Source: Hydractinia symbiolongicarpus
Taxonomy: Eukaryota; Cnidaria; Hydrozoa; Anthoathecata; Hydractiniidae
Assembly: GCF_029227915.1 (NCBI RefSeq)
Contig: NC_079875.1
Coordinates: 16,549,001 to 16,613,000, forward strand
Direction of reading: 5' to 3'
DNA: 64,000 bases
How positions within the stretch are numbered: the stretch's first letter is position 1; the number at the start of each line of letters is the position of its first letter. A program made the translations under genes and the position numbers. This document shows positions 39,501 through 46,634 of the stretch, in pieces. The notes beneath the pieces are model-generated. The model had not been told where the DNA came from. It saw nothing but the letters and a program-made list of their open reading frames with translations, and made no database searches.

Positions 39501-40792
39501 AAAGATGGCTTAAGCTTGCCATAATCTAGTCTTAGTCTTGCTAGTGTGACTGCTATCAAAGGAGGCCTTTACATGGAGTGCTAAATGCGTTAAAAGAAGA
39601 ACAGTTTAACAAACTACCATCTGTCAATCATGTCAAAGAGTGCGATGGAGGAAAGATTGCTGTTTATGATATGCTTTAGCCCAAATTAGCTACCTCTGTA
39701 ACTGCGAAAGTACAATTTTTTTTCAAAATTTCTTCGCAAATATTCGAAAAAACTTAAGAGCGACAGATTTATTTTCTTGTTTGTTAATTGCTGACTGGAG
39801 CAAAAAGTACACTTAAGTGATTGTTAATATTCTACCAACTGTCAGTCTTATGCTAAAGCGTTCGCTTCAAGCTCGAAAAGTCTGTGGTTTAAACTCGACC
39901 AAGTCATGTCAGAGACCATAATAGTGTAAATTTATCGTTTCAGCACGAGAATAGGATTGATATTTTAGAAGGGTGCCTACTTATGTGGCTGCTGTGCTTG
40001 CACAACTCTCGTAGCTCATATGGACTCTTTAATGTGTATAATTCTGATTCTGAAAACAGACAAATTTTATTTAAGAAACTTTAAAGATCGCGTCTTCGCA
40101 AACCAGTCGTTATTGTTCTAAGAAACTGGAACAAGCCGAGGCAAAATCCTTGTTTTAATAAACTACCATAAGGGAAACTTTTTCAATAATGTCTCACAAA
40201 TGTGACATCTTTTGTTCAGACTCGAAATTCTCAGGGAAAACAGGACATGCTAATGTAAAGAGAATTAAGATTTACGTGGCGCACGCTAACGGAGTTTTTC
40301 AGAGTCTACTTCAAAATATGTATTTAGGTAGGAGTATTGCTTGTTTTGCTTTGGGGTTCACTCTTTATGGCACTTAGATATAGACACAGTACTCGTTAGC
40401 TCTGATCCAACGCACATCTCTAATGACCTTTGTACGTATTTCGTTATTTTGTGCGTTTCTTAGCACAAATTTATCAGCGCCCAAAAAGAACGTTTAAAAT
40501 AGTGTAGGGTATTACTATTGCCGATCTTCATAATAGCTGTTGCATTTAGATATAACCAATGAAATAGGCTTCCTCCGTTTGGTAATAGCAACAAGAATGT
40601 CAATAATAAGCCTGGTGAAACGATATGACAATGGCTAACCTTTTGTTTGTATCTCGGTGCAAAGTACTTCTGTAAAGATGTTTCATTTCTCTCTTCACAG
40701 GGCGGTCCACTGCTTTGGAAGTGATAATCATCTTCGTCATCAGATTCAAAAGCATAATTTCGAACACCACGCCTCCAGCTCTTTCTTCCCAT
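11630..40792 (-). CDS. Voltage-gated sodium channel alpha subunit, Nav2-type (whole gene)
   Basis: This gene encodes the pore-forming subunit of a voltage-gated cation channel of the Nav family, a plasma-membrane protein with four six-helix domains. I rebuilt 22 shared coding exons (26382 down to 11630) by matching splice sites and phase. Their lengths sum to 5724 nt, exactly 1908 codons with the stop, so the model is internally consistent. Six alternative first exons add 41-163 residues. The S4 helices carry Arg/Lys every third residue. The selectivity-filter positions are Asp (domain I, TLDFWED), Glu (II, RVLCGEW), Glu (III, TFEGW) and Ala (IV, SSAGW): DEEA, the pattern of calcium-permeable or poorly selective invertebrate Nav2 channels, not the DEKA of Nav1 or the DKEA reported in some cnidarian channels. 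The short III-IV linker carries VFLT where vertebrates have IFMT. An IQ motif lies in the C-terminus. Permeability is inferred from the filter. Confidence 0.93.
12860..12970 (-). CDS. Sodium channel exon 22: C-terminal EF-hand-like region
   Basis: Encodes [20 protein letters not shown] and then [18 protein letters not shown], matching the Nav C-terminal DRIHCLDILFAFTKRVLG region. Acceptor CATTTTAG; donor TTTTTAG|GTAAAC. Confidence 0.9.
13335..13988 (-). CDS. Sodium channel exon 21: DIV S4-S6, filter Ala
   Basis: Encodes S4 ([18 protein letters not shown]), S5, the pore ([15 protein letters not shown], whose SSAGW Ala is the domain IV filter residue), S6 ([17 protein letters not shown]), and the start of the C-terminal EF-hand-like region ([18 protein letters not shown]). 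Acceptor CAACTTAG; donor CATTAG|GTTGGT. Confidence 0.93.
14050..14775. other. Sodium channel intron, nothing recognised
   Basis: Intron between exons 20 and 21. It is AT-rich; I see no open frame or repeat of note. Confidence 0.6.
14781..15051 (-). CDS. Sodium channel exon 20: DIV S1-S3
   Basis: Encodes [20 protein letters not shown]1 ([15 protein letters not shown]), S2 ([18 protein letters not shown]) and S3 ([15 protein letters not shown]). Acceptor TGCCTTTAG; donor CGTGG|GTAAGT. Confidence 0.9.
15355..15487. repeat. Palindromic fold-back element in channel intron
   Basis: Two arms of about 60 bases pair around the loop GAGCTTACGA. Outer words are ATAATAACTGTTT and AAACAGTTATTAAT; inner words are ATTGCCC and GGGCAAT, with GGTCAATATTC/GAATATTGACC in between. 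Shape and length resemble the palindrome at 10358, though the sequences differ. Confidence 0.7.
16194..16445 (-). CDS. Sodium channel exon 19: DIII S6 and inactivation gate
   Basis: Encodes S6 ([20 protein letters not shown]), VIIDNF, then the III-IV linker with [11 protein letters not shown] in the inactivation-particle position and [11 protein letters not shown] at the end. VFLT replaces vertebrate IFMT. Donor CCACAG|GTAAAA. Confidence 0.93.
16832..17149 (-). CDS. Sodium channel exon 18: DIII S5 and pore, filter Glu
   Basis: Encodes [21 protein letters not shown]5, the turret, then [20 protein letters not shown]. The Glu of TFEGW sits where vertebrate Nav1 channels have the selectivity-determining Lys. 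Acceptor CGATTTTAG; donor ACTAAA|GTATGG. Confidence 0.93.
17429..17554 (-). CDS. Sodium channel exon 17: DIII S4 voltage sensor
   Basis: Encodes [20 protein letters not shown], one Lys and five Arg at three-residue spacing, then RWDGMR. Acceptor ACTTTTAG; donor ATGAGG|GTCAGT. Confidence 0.92.
17926..18099 (-). CDS. Sodium channel exon 16: DIII S2-S3
   Basis: Starts [12 protein letters not shown], the typical end of domain III S1. S2 ([19 protein letters not shown]) and S3 ([12 protein letters not shown]) follow. Acceptor CCTTTTTTTAG; donor GTAATG|GTAAGT. Confidence 0.9.
18529..18957 (-). CDS. Sodium channel exon 15: II-III linker and DIII S1
   Basis: Encodes [14 protein letters not shown], an Asn/Ser-rich linker with a run of about ten asparagines (repetitive AAC/AAT codons near 18712-18742), then domain III S1 ([20 protein letters not shown]). 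Acceptor GTCTTAAACAG; donor TACTG|GTAAGT. Confidence 0.9.
19055..19101 (-). CDS. Sodium channel exon 14: II-III linker microexon
   Basis: A 47-nt exon encoding [15 protein letters not shown], with acceptor CTTGTTAG and donor ACAATG|GTAAGT. Its length is not a multiple of three, so skipping it would break the frame. Confidence 0.75.
19499..19676 (-). CDS. Sodium channel exon 13: DII S6 end and II-III linker
   Basis: Encodes [20 protein letters not shown] (end of S6), then a Lys/Arg-rich linker ([20 protein letters not shown]). Donor GTTCTC|GTAAGA; the split codon is completed by the next exon. Confidence 0.88.
20043..20201 (-). CDS. Sodium channel exon 12: DII pore loop, filter Glu
   Basis: Encodes [20 protein letters not shown]. 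The Glu of CGEW is the domain II filter residue. S6 begins at [15 protein letters not shown]. Acceptor ATTCTTTAG; donor TTCTTG|GTAAGT. Confidence 0.92.
20691..20876 (-). CDS. Sodium channel exon 11: DII S4-S5
   Basis: Continues S4 ([10 protein letters not shown]), then S5 ([20 protein letters not shown]) and the start of the turret. Acceptor TTCCTTTTTAG; donor AATCAG|GTATGT. Confidence 0.9.
21283..21471 (-). CDS. Sodium channel exon 10: DII S2-S4
   Basis: Encodes S2 ([17 protein letters not shown]), S3 ([16 protein letters not shown]) and the first S4 arginines (IIRSLRL). Donor CGACTG|GTAGGG. Confidence 0.9.
22319..23101 (-). CDS. Sodium channel exon 9: I-II linker and DII S1
   Basis: The largest upstream exon (783 nt). 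It encodes [19 protein letters not shown], then about 190 residues of Ser/Thr/Arg/Lys-rich cytoplasmic linker with many potential phosphosites, then domain II S1 ([20 protein letters not shown]). Acceptor TTACTTCTAG; donor AATCAC|GTAAGT. Confidence 0.9.
23260..23397 (-). CDS. Sodium channel exon 8: DI S6
   Basis: Encodes S6 with the strongly conserved [19 protein letters not shown], then the start of the I-II linker. Acceptor GATGTTTTAG; donor GACTTG|GTAGGT. Confidence 0.92.
23680..23824 (-). CDS. Sodium channel exon 7: DI pore loop, filter Asp
   Basis: Encodes the pore helix and filter ([15 protein letters not shown]); the Asp of LDFWED is the domain I filter residue. It also carries turret cysteines. 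Acceptor CATTTTTTAG; donor TTACAT|GTAAGT. Confidence 0.9.
23943..23991 (-). CDS. Sodium channel exon 6: DI turret microexon
   Basis: A 49-nt exon encoding [15 protein letters not shown] in the domain I turret. Acceptor TTTTATTTAG; donor TCAAT|GTAAGT. Both junction phases agree with the neighbours. Confidence 0.85.
24083..24280 (-). CDS. Sodium channel exon 5: DI S4-S5 linker and S5
   Basis: Starts [18 protein letters not shown] and runs through S5 ([20 protein letters not shown]) into the extracellular turret ([14 protein letters not shown]). The turret has two N-glycosylation sequons. Donor ACAT|GTAAGT. Confidence 0.9.
24568..24662 (-). CDS. Sodium channel exon 4: DI S4 voltage sensor
   Basis: Encodes the S4 helix [19 protein letters not shown] with four arginines at three-residue spacing. 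Acceptor TTTCTTTCCAG; donor GAAG|GTAATA. Confidence 0.9.
24854..24982 (-). CDS. Sodium channel exon 3: DI S2-S3
   Basis: Encodes [20 protein letters not shown] (S2) and the S3 motif [14 protein letters not shown]. Acceptor TCATTGTAG; donor CTTGG|GTAAGT. Confidence 0.9.
26174..26382 (-). CDS. Sodium channel exon 2: common N-terminus and DI S1
   Basis: Acceptor TTTTGTTTTAG at 26383, donor GCTGA|GTATGA. It encodes [17 protein letters not shown], the conserved Nav motif before domain I, then S1 ([19 protein letters not shown]). All six first exons can join here in phase 0. Confidence 0.9.
26873..27001 (-). CDS. Sodium channel alternative first exon F (43 aa)
   Basis: The nearest first exon, only about 0.5 kb upstream of the shared acceptor. 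The ATG at 27001 opens 43 codons, [19 protein letters not shown] to [10 protein letters not shown], ending at AAAAAT|GTAGGT in phase 0. An in-frame TAA lies upstream. Its short length makes it easy to miss. Confidence 0.6.
27002..30173. other. Intron/promoter space between first exons E and F
   Basis: No shared exon lies here. The region is AT-rich and contains the hairpin at 29434-29500. A consensus donor at 28605 follows a short coding-like frame but has the wrong phase to join the channel, so I did not call it. Confidence 0.5.
29434..29500. ncRNA. MicroRNA-sized hairpin (candidate)
   Basis: Two 21-nt arms (29434-29454 and 29480-29500) pair at 20 of 21 positions around a 25-nt loop. Left arm begins CTGTGGAAAGTTTATC; right arm ends ACCTTCCACAG. 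Three more pairs form outside the arms after one mismatch. The 67-nt size, long stem and unstructured loop fit a pre-miRNA, on either strand. It lies between two alternative first exons of the channel gene. A small fold-back transposon copy is the main alternative. Confidence 0.35.
30174..30296 (-). CDS. Sodium channel alternative first exon E (41 aa)
   Basis: The ATG at 30296 follows an in-frame TAA with no usable acceptor between. It opens 41 codons, [17 protein letters not shown] to [11 protein letters not shown], then CAG|GTTTGG in phase 0. The end (FFED...YKQ) resembles the ends of exons D and A, consistent with joining to the same TFLVLASR exon. Confidence 0.72.
31255..31325. repeat. 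(AAAC)n-like simple repeat
   Basis: A run of AAAC/AAAT/CAAA units between first exons D and E; simple-sequence DNA without other features. Confidence 0.6.
32110..32245 (-). repeat. 21-bp degenerate tandem repeat
   Basis: On the minus strand an open frame shows six diverged seven-residue units: [42 protein letters not shown]. The DNA period is 21 bases. A consensus donor (TTTTAT|GTAAGT) follows at once, but in phase 1, which would not read into the channel's common exon. I list it as a repeat; whether it is translated is open. Confidence 0.45.
33434..33922 (-). CDS. Sodium channel alternative first exon D (163 aa)
   Basis: The longest N-terminal variant. The ATG at 33922 (in-frame TAA a few codons upstream, no AG between) opens 163 codons ending ...[14 protein letters not shown] at donor AACAAG|GTAGCT, phase 0. 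The start is a Glu-rich run ([14 protein letters not shown]); the middle is acidic and Ser/Asn-rich. A FFED motif near its end is shared with first exon E. Confidence 0.72.
34521..34712. repeat. Direct repeat, copy 1 (240-bp spacing)
   Basis: This block (CACATTAGCTTCCCAAGTG ... GAGTGAGGCGTATGTA) recurs exactly 240 bases downstream at 34761-34976. The two copies are nearly identical over about 190 bases. Copy 1 lacks a 26-base GC-rich segment present in copy 2. No reading frame or tRNA-like box was recognised. Confidence 0.75.
34761..34976. repeat. Direct repeat, copy 2 with 26-bp extra segment
   Basis: Second copy of the unit at 34521. It contains an additional segment (CCTCGACCTCTTCCCTGCCC and a few more bases) right after GATTAAGA. 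Both copies lie between first exons C and D of the channel gene. Confidence 0.75.
35881..36165 (-). CDS. Sodium channel alternative first exon C (95 aa)
   Basis: The ATG at 36165 opens 95 codons rich in Glu, Gln and Lys (for example [20 protein letters not shown]), ending at the consensus donor AAAACA|GTAAGT in phase 0. An in-frame TAA lies upstream and the bases between are not pyrimidine-rich, which argues for a true first exon. The peptide has no membrane segment and could be partly helical. Confidence 0.68.
36785..36830. repeat. (TAAA)n/(CAAA)n simple repeat
   Basis: AAATAAATAAG- and AAACAAACAAAC-type simple sequence between first exons B and C. Confidence 0.6.
37179..37225. repeat. Near-perfect 21-bp palindrome, 5-nt loop
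   Basis: Arms 37179-37199 (AAAGCTGTGCGTATATAACA plus T) and 37205-37225 pair at 20 of 21 positions around ATGTA. The loop is too short for a typical miRNA precursor. Likely a small inverted-repeat remnant or cruciform-prone site. Confidence 0.6.
37414..37593 (-). CDS. Sodium channel alternative first exon B (up to 60 aa)
   Basis: The frame ends at donor AGCTTT|GTAAGA in phase 0, after acidic, tyrosine-rich sequence ([19 protein letters not shown]). Two in-frame ATGs are possible: 37593 (60 aa) and 37536 (41 aa). The second lies just after a weak acceptor-like ACATACAG. The start is undecided; the 3' boundary is good. Confidence 0.55.
40640..40792 (-). CDS. Sodium channel alternative first exon A (51 aa)
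   Basis: The ATG at 40792 opens 51 codons ([20 protein letters not shown]... to ...FAPRYKQK), then donor AAAAG|GTTAGC in phase 0. An in-frame TGA lies three codons upstream with no AG between it and the ATG, so this is a true start, not an internal exon. The peptide is basic then acidic, with no membrane segment. Joined to the 26382 acceptor it reads [12 protein letters not shown], which fits the Nav N-terminus. Confidence 0.72.
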
Positions 40793-40852
40793 TGTGGTTC
40801 ATAACATTTAGTATATCTTTACTTGATTGTAATTCGTATAATTTATATTTTT

Positions 40853-41126
40853 TCTAGAAAAAAATAATAGATTACTTGAGCTAAAACAACAACAAAATAT
40901 ATTGCCATGTACGTTCAGCAAAATTCGCGACTTAGTAATCGCTAACTCAAAGTTGATAAATTTGTTACCGTTGCTATGTCAACGGTTTTGTCCTATCCTT
41001 TTACTGTATTAAATTAAACCGACTGTGGGTTAAACGGCTTTCTTACATTTATCGCGTCTTTTTGTTAGAGACACTGCTTGCAAAACTACGTTGGTGCTTA
41101 CCTTAACCATATCTAGATGGCATGTT
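40853..41126 (-). other. Possible 5'UTR microexon and intron for first exon A
   Basis: On the minus strand a 25-nt segment (41102-41126) is flanked by a strong acceptor (pyrimidine run ending GTGTGTTGCAG) and a strong donor (GTTAAG|GTAAGC). Downstream, ATTTTTTTTCTAG at 40853 would accept it about 60 nt before the ATG of first exon A. This would be an untranslated leader exon. Read from its own ATG the microexon stops after six codons. Confidence 0.35.
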
Positions 41127-41147
41127 CTGCAACACACAAGAAAAAAA

Positions 41148-41217
41148 TGACGTCACACTAAAAATTGCTGACGTCATTAGAAAATTGATGACGTCCATCA
41201 AAAAATTGCCGGCGTCA
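41148..41217 (-). promoter_or_regulatory. Cluster of four CRE-like TGACGTCA sites
   Basis: TGACGTCA occurs perfectly at 41148-41155 and 41169-41176. Variants follow at 41189-41196 (TGACGTCC) and 41210-41217 (CGGCGTCA). They sit in an AAAATTG-linked tandem unit of about 20-21 bases, roughly 360-425 bases upstream of the ATG of channel first exon A. TGACGTCA is the CREB/ATF binding site. The cluster could serve that alternative promoter; it may also be only a minisatellite. Confidence 0.4.
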
Positions 41218-41229
41218 CAAAAATGTTTT

Positions 41230-44200
41230 TACCGAGTGATTCCTTTTATGTTGATTTATTTACCTGTCTAGTTTGTCCCTTTGAAGTTACTATGCGTGAA
41301 TAAATACCCTACCCTCACTCCTTGTGCATATTGAAACCGACTTAAAAGGCAATTAGCTTTGGTAAATTTTTCAGATGTTGAATGAGGTTTGTGATTGGTT
41401 GAAATAGAAAAAAGTTGTTGTGCCAACGTATGCCGTGCTTATATCTTATTTACTTTATACTGGTTGGTTTCCTTCAATTCAAAATCAGTGTCGTTGTCCA
41501 TATCATGTACAAGTTGAGACGTTTTTAATACACCTACATTTGTTTGAAGATGTAAATGTAGACGTAGACTAGTTGTGGGCCCGTGAGATATTCCATCCAT
41601 CCTTAGCTTAAAAGTGGCGACTTAAGCACAGCCTTTGATTTGCGTACACATAGACCAAATAAGGTTATTGTTACAGATCAAGTTTTGATTAGGATATCTT
41701 TATAAAGAGCATAGCTGCAGTAGCTTCCTTCTGATGACTTCTTTATTTGCTTCCTTTTTGCTACTTCTATTAGTACCCAATTTTGATATGCAGATGTAGT
41801 TTCGAACTATATTGTTAGGCAATTACTTGTCGAATATAAAAAACAACTGGGAGAATTTTTAATTTTTAATTTTAAAAAAAAATCACGAAAACAACAAGAA
41901 AAGATTAGCAACAAAATGTCGATTATCATGAAGATCTTAAACAAAAAGTTAATAAGAACAACAACAACAACAACAACAATAAAAATAAAAACAAATTGCA
42001 TCTAATTATTTGCCATTTGCTAAAGCACAAAGAAAATAGCCAATAATCAAATATTGCAAAAAGGTTGTTGTAAACGTTTGTCTCTCTATATCAAATAACT
42101 ATCATGTTCTTGCCATTTCTTTTCCATTTTGAAACCATTTCCGTTTTAAAACATACAGAATCTAATTCGTGAGTATTAATCTCAAATCATACCTACGTGA
42201 TTCCACATATTAATCTATTTGTAGATGAGCTAATTCAGGCAATTTATAAACAACTCTTAAGTTCTAAACCAAGTTTTGATAAACAATTTAAAAAACAAAC
42301 CCATCTTAGCTAAAGATAAACGTCTCCTATAATGTTTTACCTCATTATACTAATTCTAACATCTTTTAAGTTAAACATCACCGTTATAACACTCTTCACT
42401 GGGGGGTTAAAAACGAAATAATTAATTAATAACACTAAGAAAGAATAAATGATTAAAAAAACAATGTTTCAGATTTTTACATGAAATATATTTTTCGGCG
42501 GTTGTCATGGGACAAAAAAAAATTGCGGCGGAAAGAAGCTTTGACATGTAAAACTTACTGTATCAGATTGAGCTGCATTTCATAGAGGAAACATATATAG
42601 AATTCGAAGAAGTGATTACTAAGTGTATTCCCCCTTTCTTATAAATTATCCAATTAAAAAACCGATTAATTAATAATTTACTTTGCTCATATTTATGGTG
42701 AATATGTTTCGTTTTGATATTTGCTTGGCAACGACCATTTTGTAACAAACCTTTTCGCATCTCGTAATATGTATCAGGAGCTGATCAGACATGATCATTA
42801 CGGGTTTCGCATCACCTCGCTAGCTAACTACATCAAAATTTTTTTGAAAGTTTCGAACTTCCGCCATAGTAAATTTGCTAAATTTTTTTTTACCCTAAGC
42901 TGTAGTTAAAACAATATTCTGTATCTTACCCAAACGTTATTACACAGAGCTGTTACAGTTGTACTGCACAACATACCTACAAGATATCATTTTTTCCCAA
43001 ATTTCCTAAAAGATTTATAATAATCTGTAAGAATTAACAGAAATTTACTGATGCTTTAAAAAACTTGTATGTGTTGCAATCTAATGTTTTGAATTGTGGT
43101 TGTTTAATTATTTATTCTGTTTTAGTTGATGTAGCAACCGCTATACCATCATATATGTAACATATTGTTAAGCAAGGGTTACCTGTCCTTTTTAATGCAA
43201 GACAAATTGCGTAATACTAATATAAAAAAAGACAAGGATCATGGAAAAAATGTTTCCTGATTTCGTTTTTAGAATGTTTAATTTAGATCCGAATATACTA
43301 CCTGTCACAGATTTAAAAAATTCGATCTGACGAAAGGTTTTCATTAATAGCGTCGACATTGTGATAAAGTTAAACAGAATGCAACTTGAAACTGTAGTCA
43401 CTAGTTCAGCGAGTTTAAACTCGACCTAATGCCTTTGTTCAGTTAAGGCAGATACTTAAGCTGACCTAATGTGAATCAAAAAGACTTTGGAGCTGAATTT
43501 GTGTTCTAAAAACAAAAGACCAGGCAATCCATTAAAATTAGTGAAGAAGTCACATCAAGTATACACTGCTGCTGATATTGATGTGTAGTCAGCAATCATG
43601 GCTCTGACTTTTATTTCAATGTTAAATCTTATTTTTTTTTCCTTTTTTAGTGTTTGATAAAATCAATCACAACAAATTCTGAATAGACGGGTAGAAGATT
43701 AGATAGACAGAGGTTGATTCTATTCTTTGTTTTTTTTCCCGTTAAAAAAAATACAGTACTACTGTGATTTTTTGAACTCTGAAGAGGCCGAGAAAAAAGT
43801 TCAAGAAATCGGGGATTCGGGAAACAACGGTTGGTCAAAAAACTTTGTAAAACGAAGAAGGAACATTAACTATGTGTTAGTATGACATTTTCTTGTCTAT
43901 ATAAGAAATATTTTTTAAGTTGTCTAACCTAATCCGTCAAAATTTCTGAATCAACCCAACTTTTTGCTTGTAATCTATAACTGGATGGTGAAGATTTCAA
44001 ATTTTAAAGCATCTACATTCAAAACATTGCAGCAGACACGTACGAAATGTCTCCAAAACGTACAGGTGCACTCACTACATGAGACTATTGTCGAACCTAA
44101 GGCGAAACAAAACTAAAAGGAAACATAATTATGCAAATCATACATTACAATTCTGCGTCGCAGGAATTCCTTAACTCAGGGTTGTTATACAAAAATTTAG

Positions 44201-46400
44201 AAGTCTTGACATAGATGTCCCTGTCCCTGAAATAGACTATAGAAGTATAGTTTTCCTCAGAGATTTAAAACGTACCTGGTTTCATACATTTATACATTAT
44301 ACCGACAGGACAAATCGACAGGTTGTTACGCCGTAAATTTTGCAAATAATTGATAAAAAAATTATTATTTTTCTTACATTTTTGGAAATAAGCCATTACT
44401 GTAAACTAGAAGGTATTTTAGAAGTTTTTTAAAATTCGGCGCCAGGTTATAGTTTTGTTTTTCTCTCTAGTTTTTTGCTTGTCCAAATAACTTTCGTGAT
44501 CACCGATAATTGTTTCGTTTCGTTTTGTTTTCTTTACATTGCTTTTCTCGTTTTTTTGATGTTTTGTCTTTTTCTTCTTCCGCTCTTTCTCCTTTTCATC
44601 TTTGACCGGAATTCTTGACCTCAACTTTGAAGAACCGTCTAATTAATCACCGATAATTATCCCCCCAAAATGTACCTTTTAAAACTTTATTCATCAAAAC
44701 TTTATTCGACAAAACTTTATTCGACTGATTTGAAATGAAAGGAACAGAGCATGTTAAAATGAAAGAAGTCTGAAGAATGTCCTTCATTAAACTAAAGAAA
44801 CGAATATTGTGACACGTCCACAGAACATCCATACAAAAAGGACATTAGAAGAACTGAGAAAAAATGAAGCACTTTCCTTTTCTTGTACGATATATATGAA
44901 GAGATCCTTTGAAAAATATTTACCTCTCTAATGGGCTTGCTACAAATGTTCTTAATACGTGGGGCAAAATTACAAAGATACAGAGTAGATTCATTGCAAT
45001 ACCCATATTTTTCTATTTTCTATCTTCGAAACTCTAATTTCCGTCTAGGCGCAAAAACGACTAAGGATTTTCTTCAATGCACACAATTCACCTGACAAAT
45101 ATCGTAATCATTAAAACCTCTTGTTTAAATTCATATCAAAGGATTAGTGTTAAGCGAGAACTTTTTCATTTCAGTGGTTTTATCAGGATTTACACTGCAC
45201 ACTTATGTGATCTTTACGATTTGATGGATGAACATATTCAAAAACTGATTTTATTTTCGTATATACAACCAAGGCTATGAAGTTACAATGAAGTCACGTG
45301 TGTGCTCGCTTGATGATTACTTCACGTACCTTACATACTAAGAGAACGCACAACTAACCGAAGAGTTTTCTCTCTTTCAGAAATTAGTAAATAAATAAAT
45401 GTGTTCGCCTCGGCGCAGCGAACTAGAAAATAAAAGAAACATAGGTGAACAAGAAAATTACTACAATCATTTTAAAGAATTTTACTTTGAATAGAAAACT
45501 AAAATGTCGCAAAAATCAAAAAAGTATTGTTGGATCAAAAAAAGTGTGACTAGATACAAACTCGGGATATTTGTAGCAAAGCATCGTGACATTTAGAATC
45601 TACTCACTATAGGGACTTCAAAGGTGAAGTACTCAGACTTGGAAAACACTCACCCTTTTCGGGGACAATTTCACAAAAGATAAAGTTGAACAATTTTATT
45701 TTTTAATCAACATAACTCAAAGTAAAAGCTAATATCTCGTTACTAGAAAACAGTTCTTATGAAATAGCGCTAACGTTAACACGATAACCTTTACGTTATT
45801 AGGCCGAAGGGTCAACTCGCTTTCCACTTATCTGAATCCTTTCTAGTTTTTTGGTCTTTTGCTGTTTCAGATAAATAACACGCTATGTTGCGGGTTAGTC
45901 AAAATGCTTGATCTTACCTATGTCGCGTAAAAACAATGACAATTAAAACATGTTAAGATGAAGTCATAATTGTTTCCAAAAATTTTGATAACGTAAATAC
46001 ATGAGTATTTAAGGAACGTAATTTTTGCAATCCGTATTCTTGCTGATTATTATGTCGTTCATAAAACAACGACATGTACAAACAACAGAGCCTGCAAATA
46101 TGCAAAGCAAAAAAAGCGAACTTCACAGTCTGGATACTACCAATCCTGCGCCTCTCGATTTTGGTAAGTTCTCTATCTCTTTGGTCTCATCAAAGTAATA
46201 TTAAAGATCCCACCACGCAGAGCAAAGGGCGAAAGTCAAAAAATAATGTTCTATAAAAATTGTTGTGATGAACCTCTATGAAAACAATCCTAAACCAAAC
46301 GTTTTTTATAGCTTTGCATTTGACCAGAAAAGTATAATTTTTTTACAGCCGAACACCAAGTTGATGCGCAAAGCCAAAAATTCAACCTCACAGTTACAAT
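41230..46400. other. Intergenic spacer between divergent genes
   Basis: Spacer between the channel's most distal first exon and PIK3C3. It has no supported gene. It contains an (AAC)n tract at about 41957-41982 and several short chance frames of low complexity. Some short phase-0 minus-strand ATG frames (for example near 42665-42740) could be further channel first exons, but evidence is too thin to call. Confidence 0.5.
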
Positions 46401-46548
46401 TTAACACGAAAGCATGCAACAATTTCACCAGGTTAGTCTGTTAGGAGGTATGGATCTCCAAAGTCCCTCGCCCCATGGATCGTATAAAAACGGCGTTCCA
46501 TCGGATCCGAAATTAGCGCAGACGGCACCTTGTTTTCAAAAATTCAAG

Positions 46549-46634
46549 ATGGCTTCTGGAGTGGTTAACGAAGTGCAAGATAAATTTCGTTATGTTCACA
46601 GCTGTGACGTTGATGCATTTTTGCAAATAAAGAT
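46549..46634 (+). CDS. PIK3C3: PIK3C3 exon 1
   Basis: [19 protein letters not shown] opens the protein. I chose the ATG at 46549 (AAGATGG context) because YVHSCDVD then lies about where YIYSCDLD lies in known VPS34. The frame is open upstream to an ATG at 46414, which would add 45 residues without family support. Donor AAAGAT|GTAAGT. Confidence 0.85.

Noticed and set aside
44418-44624. Lys-rich minus-strand frame
   Set aside because: Derived from TTTTC/TTTCT simple sequence; no signature and no splice partner.
46414-46548. 45-residue N-terminal extension of PIK3C3 from an upstream in-frame ATG
   Set aside because: Known VPS34 proteins begin close to the YVHSCD motif, and the extension has no family support. 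It may be 5'UTR.
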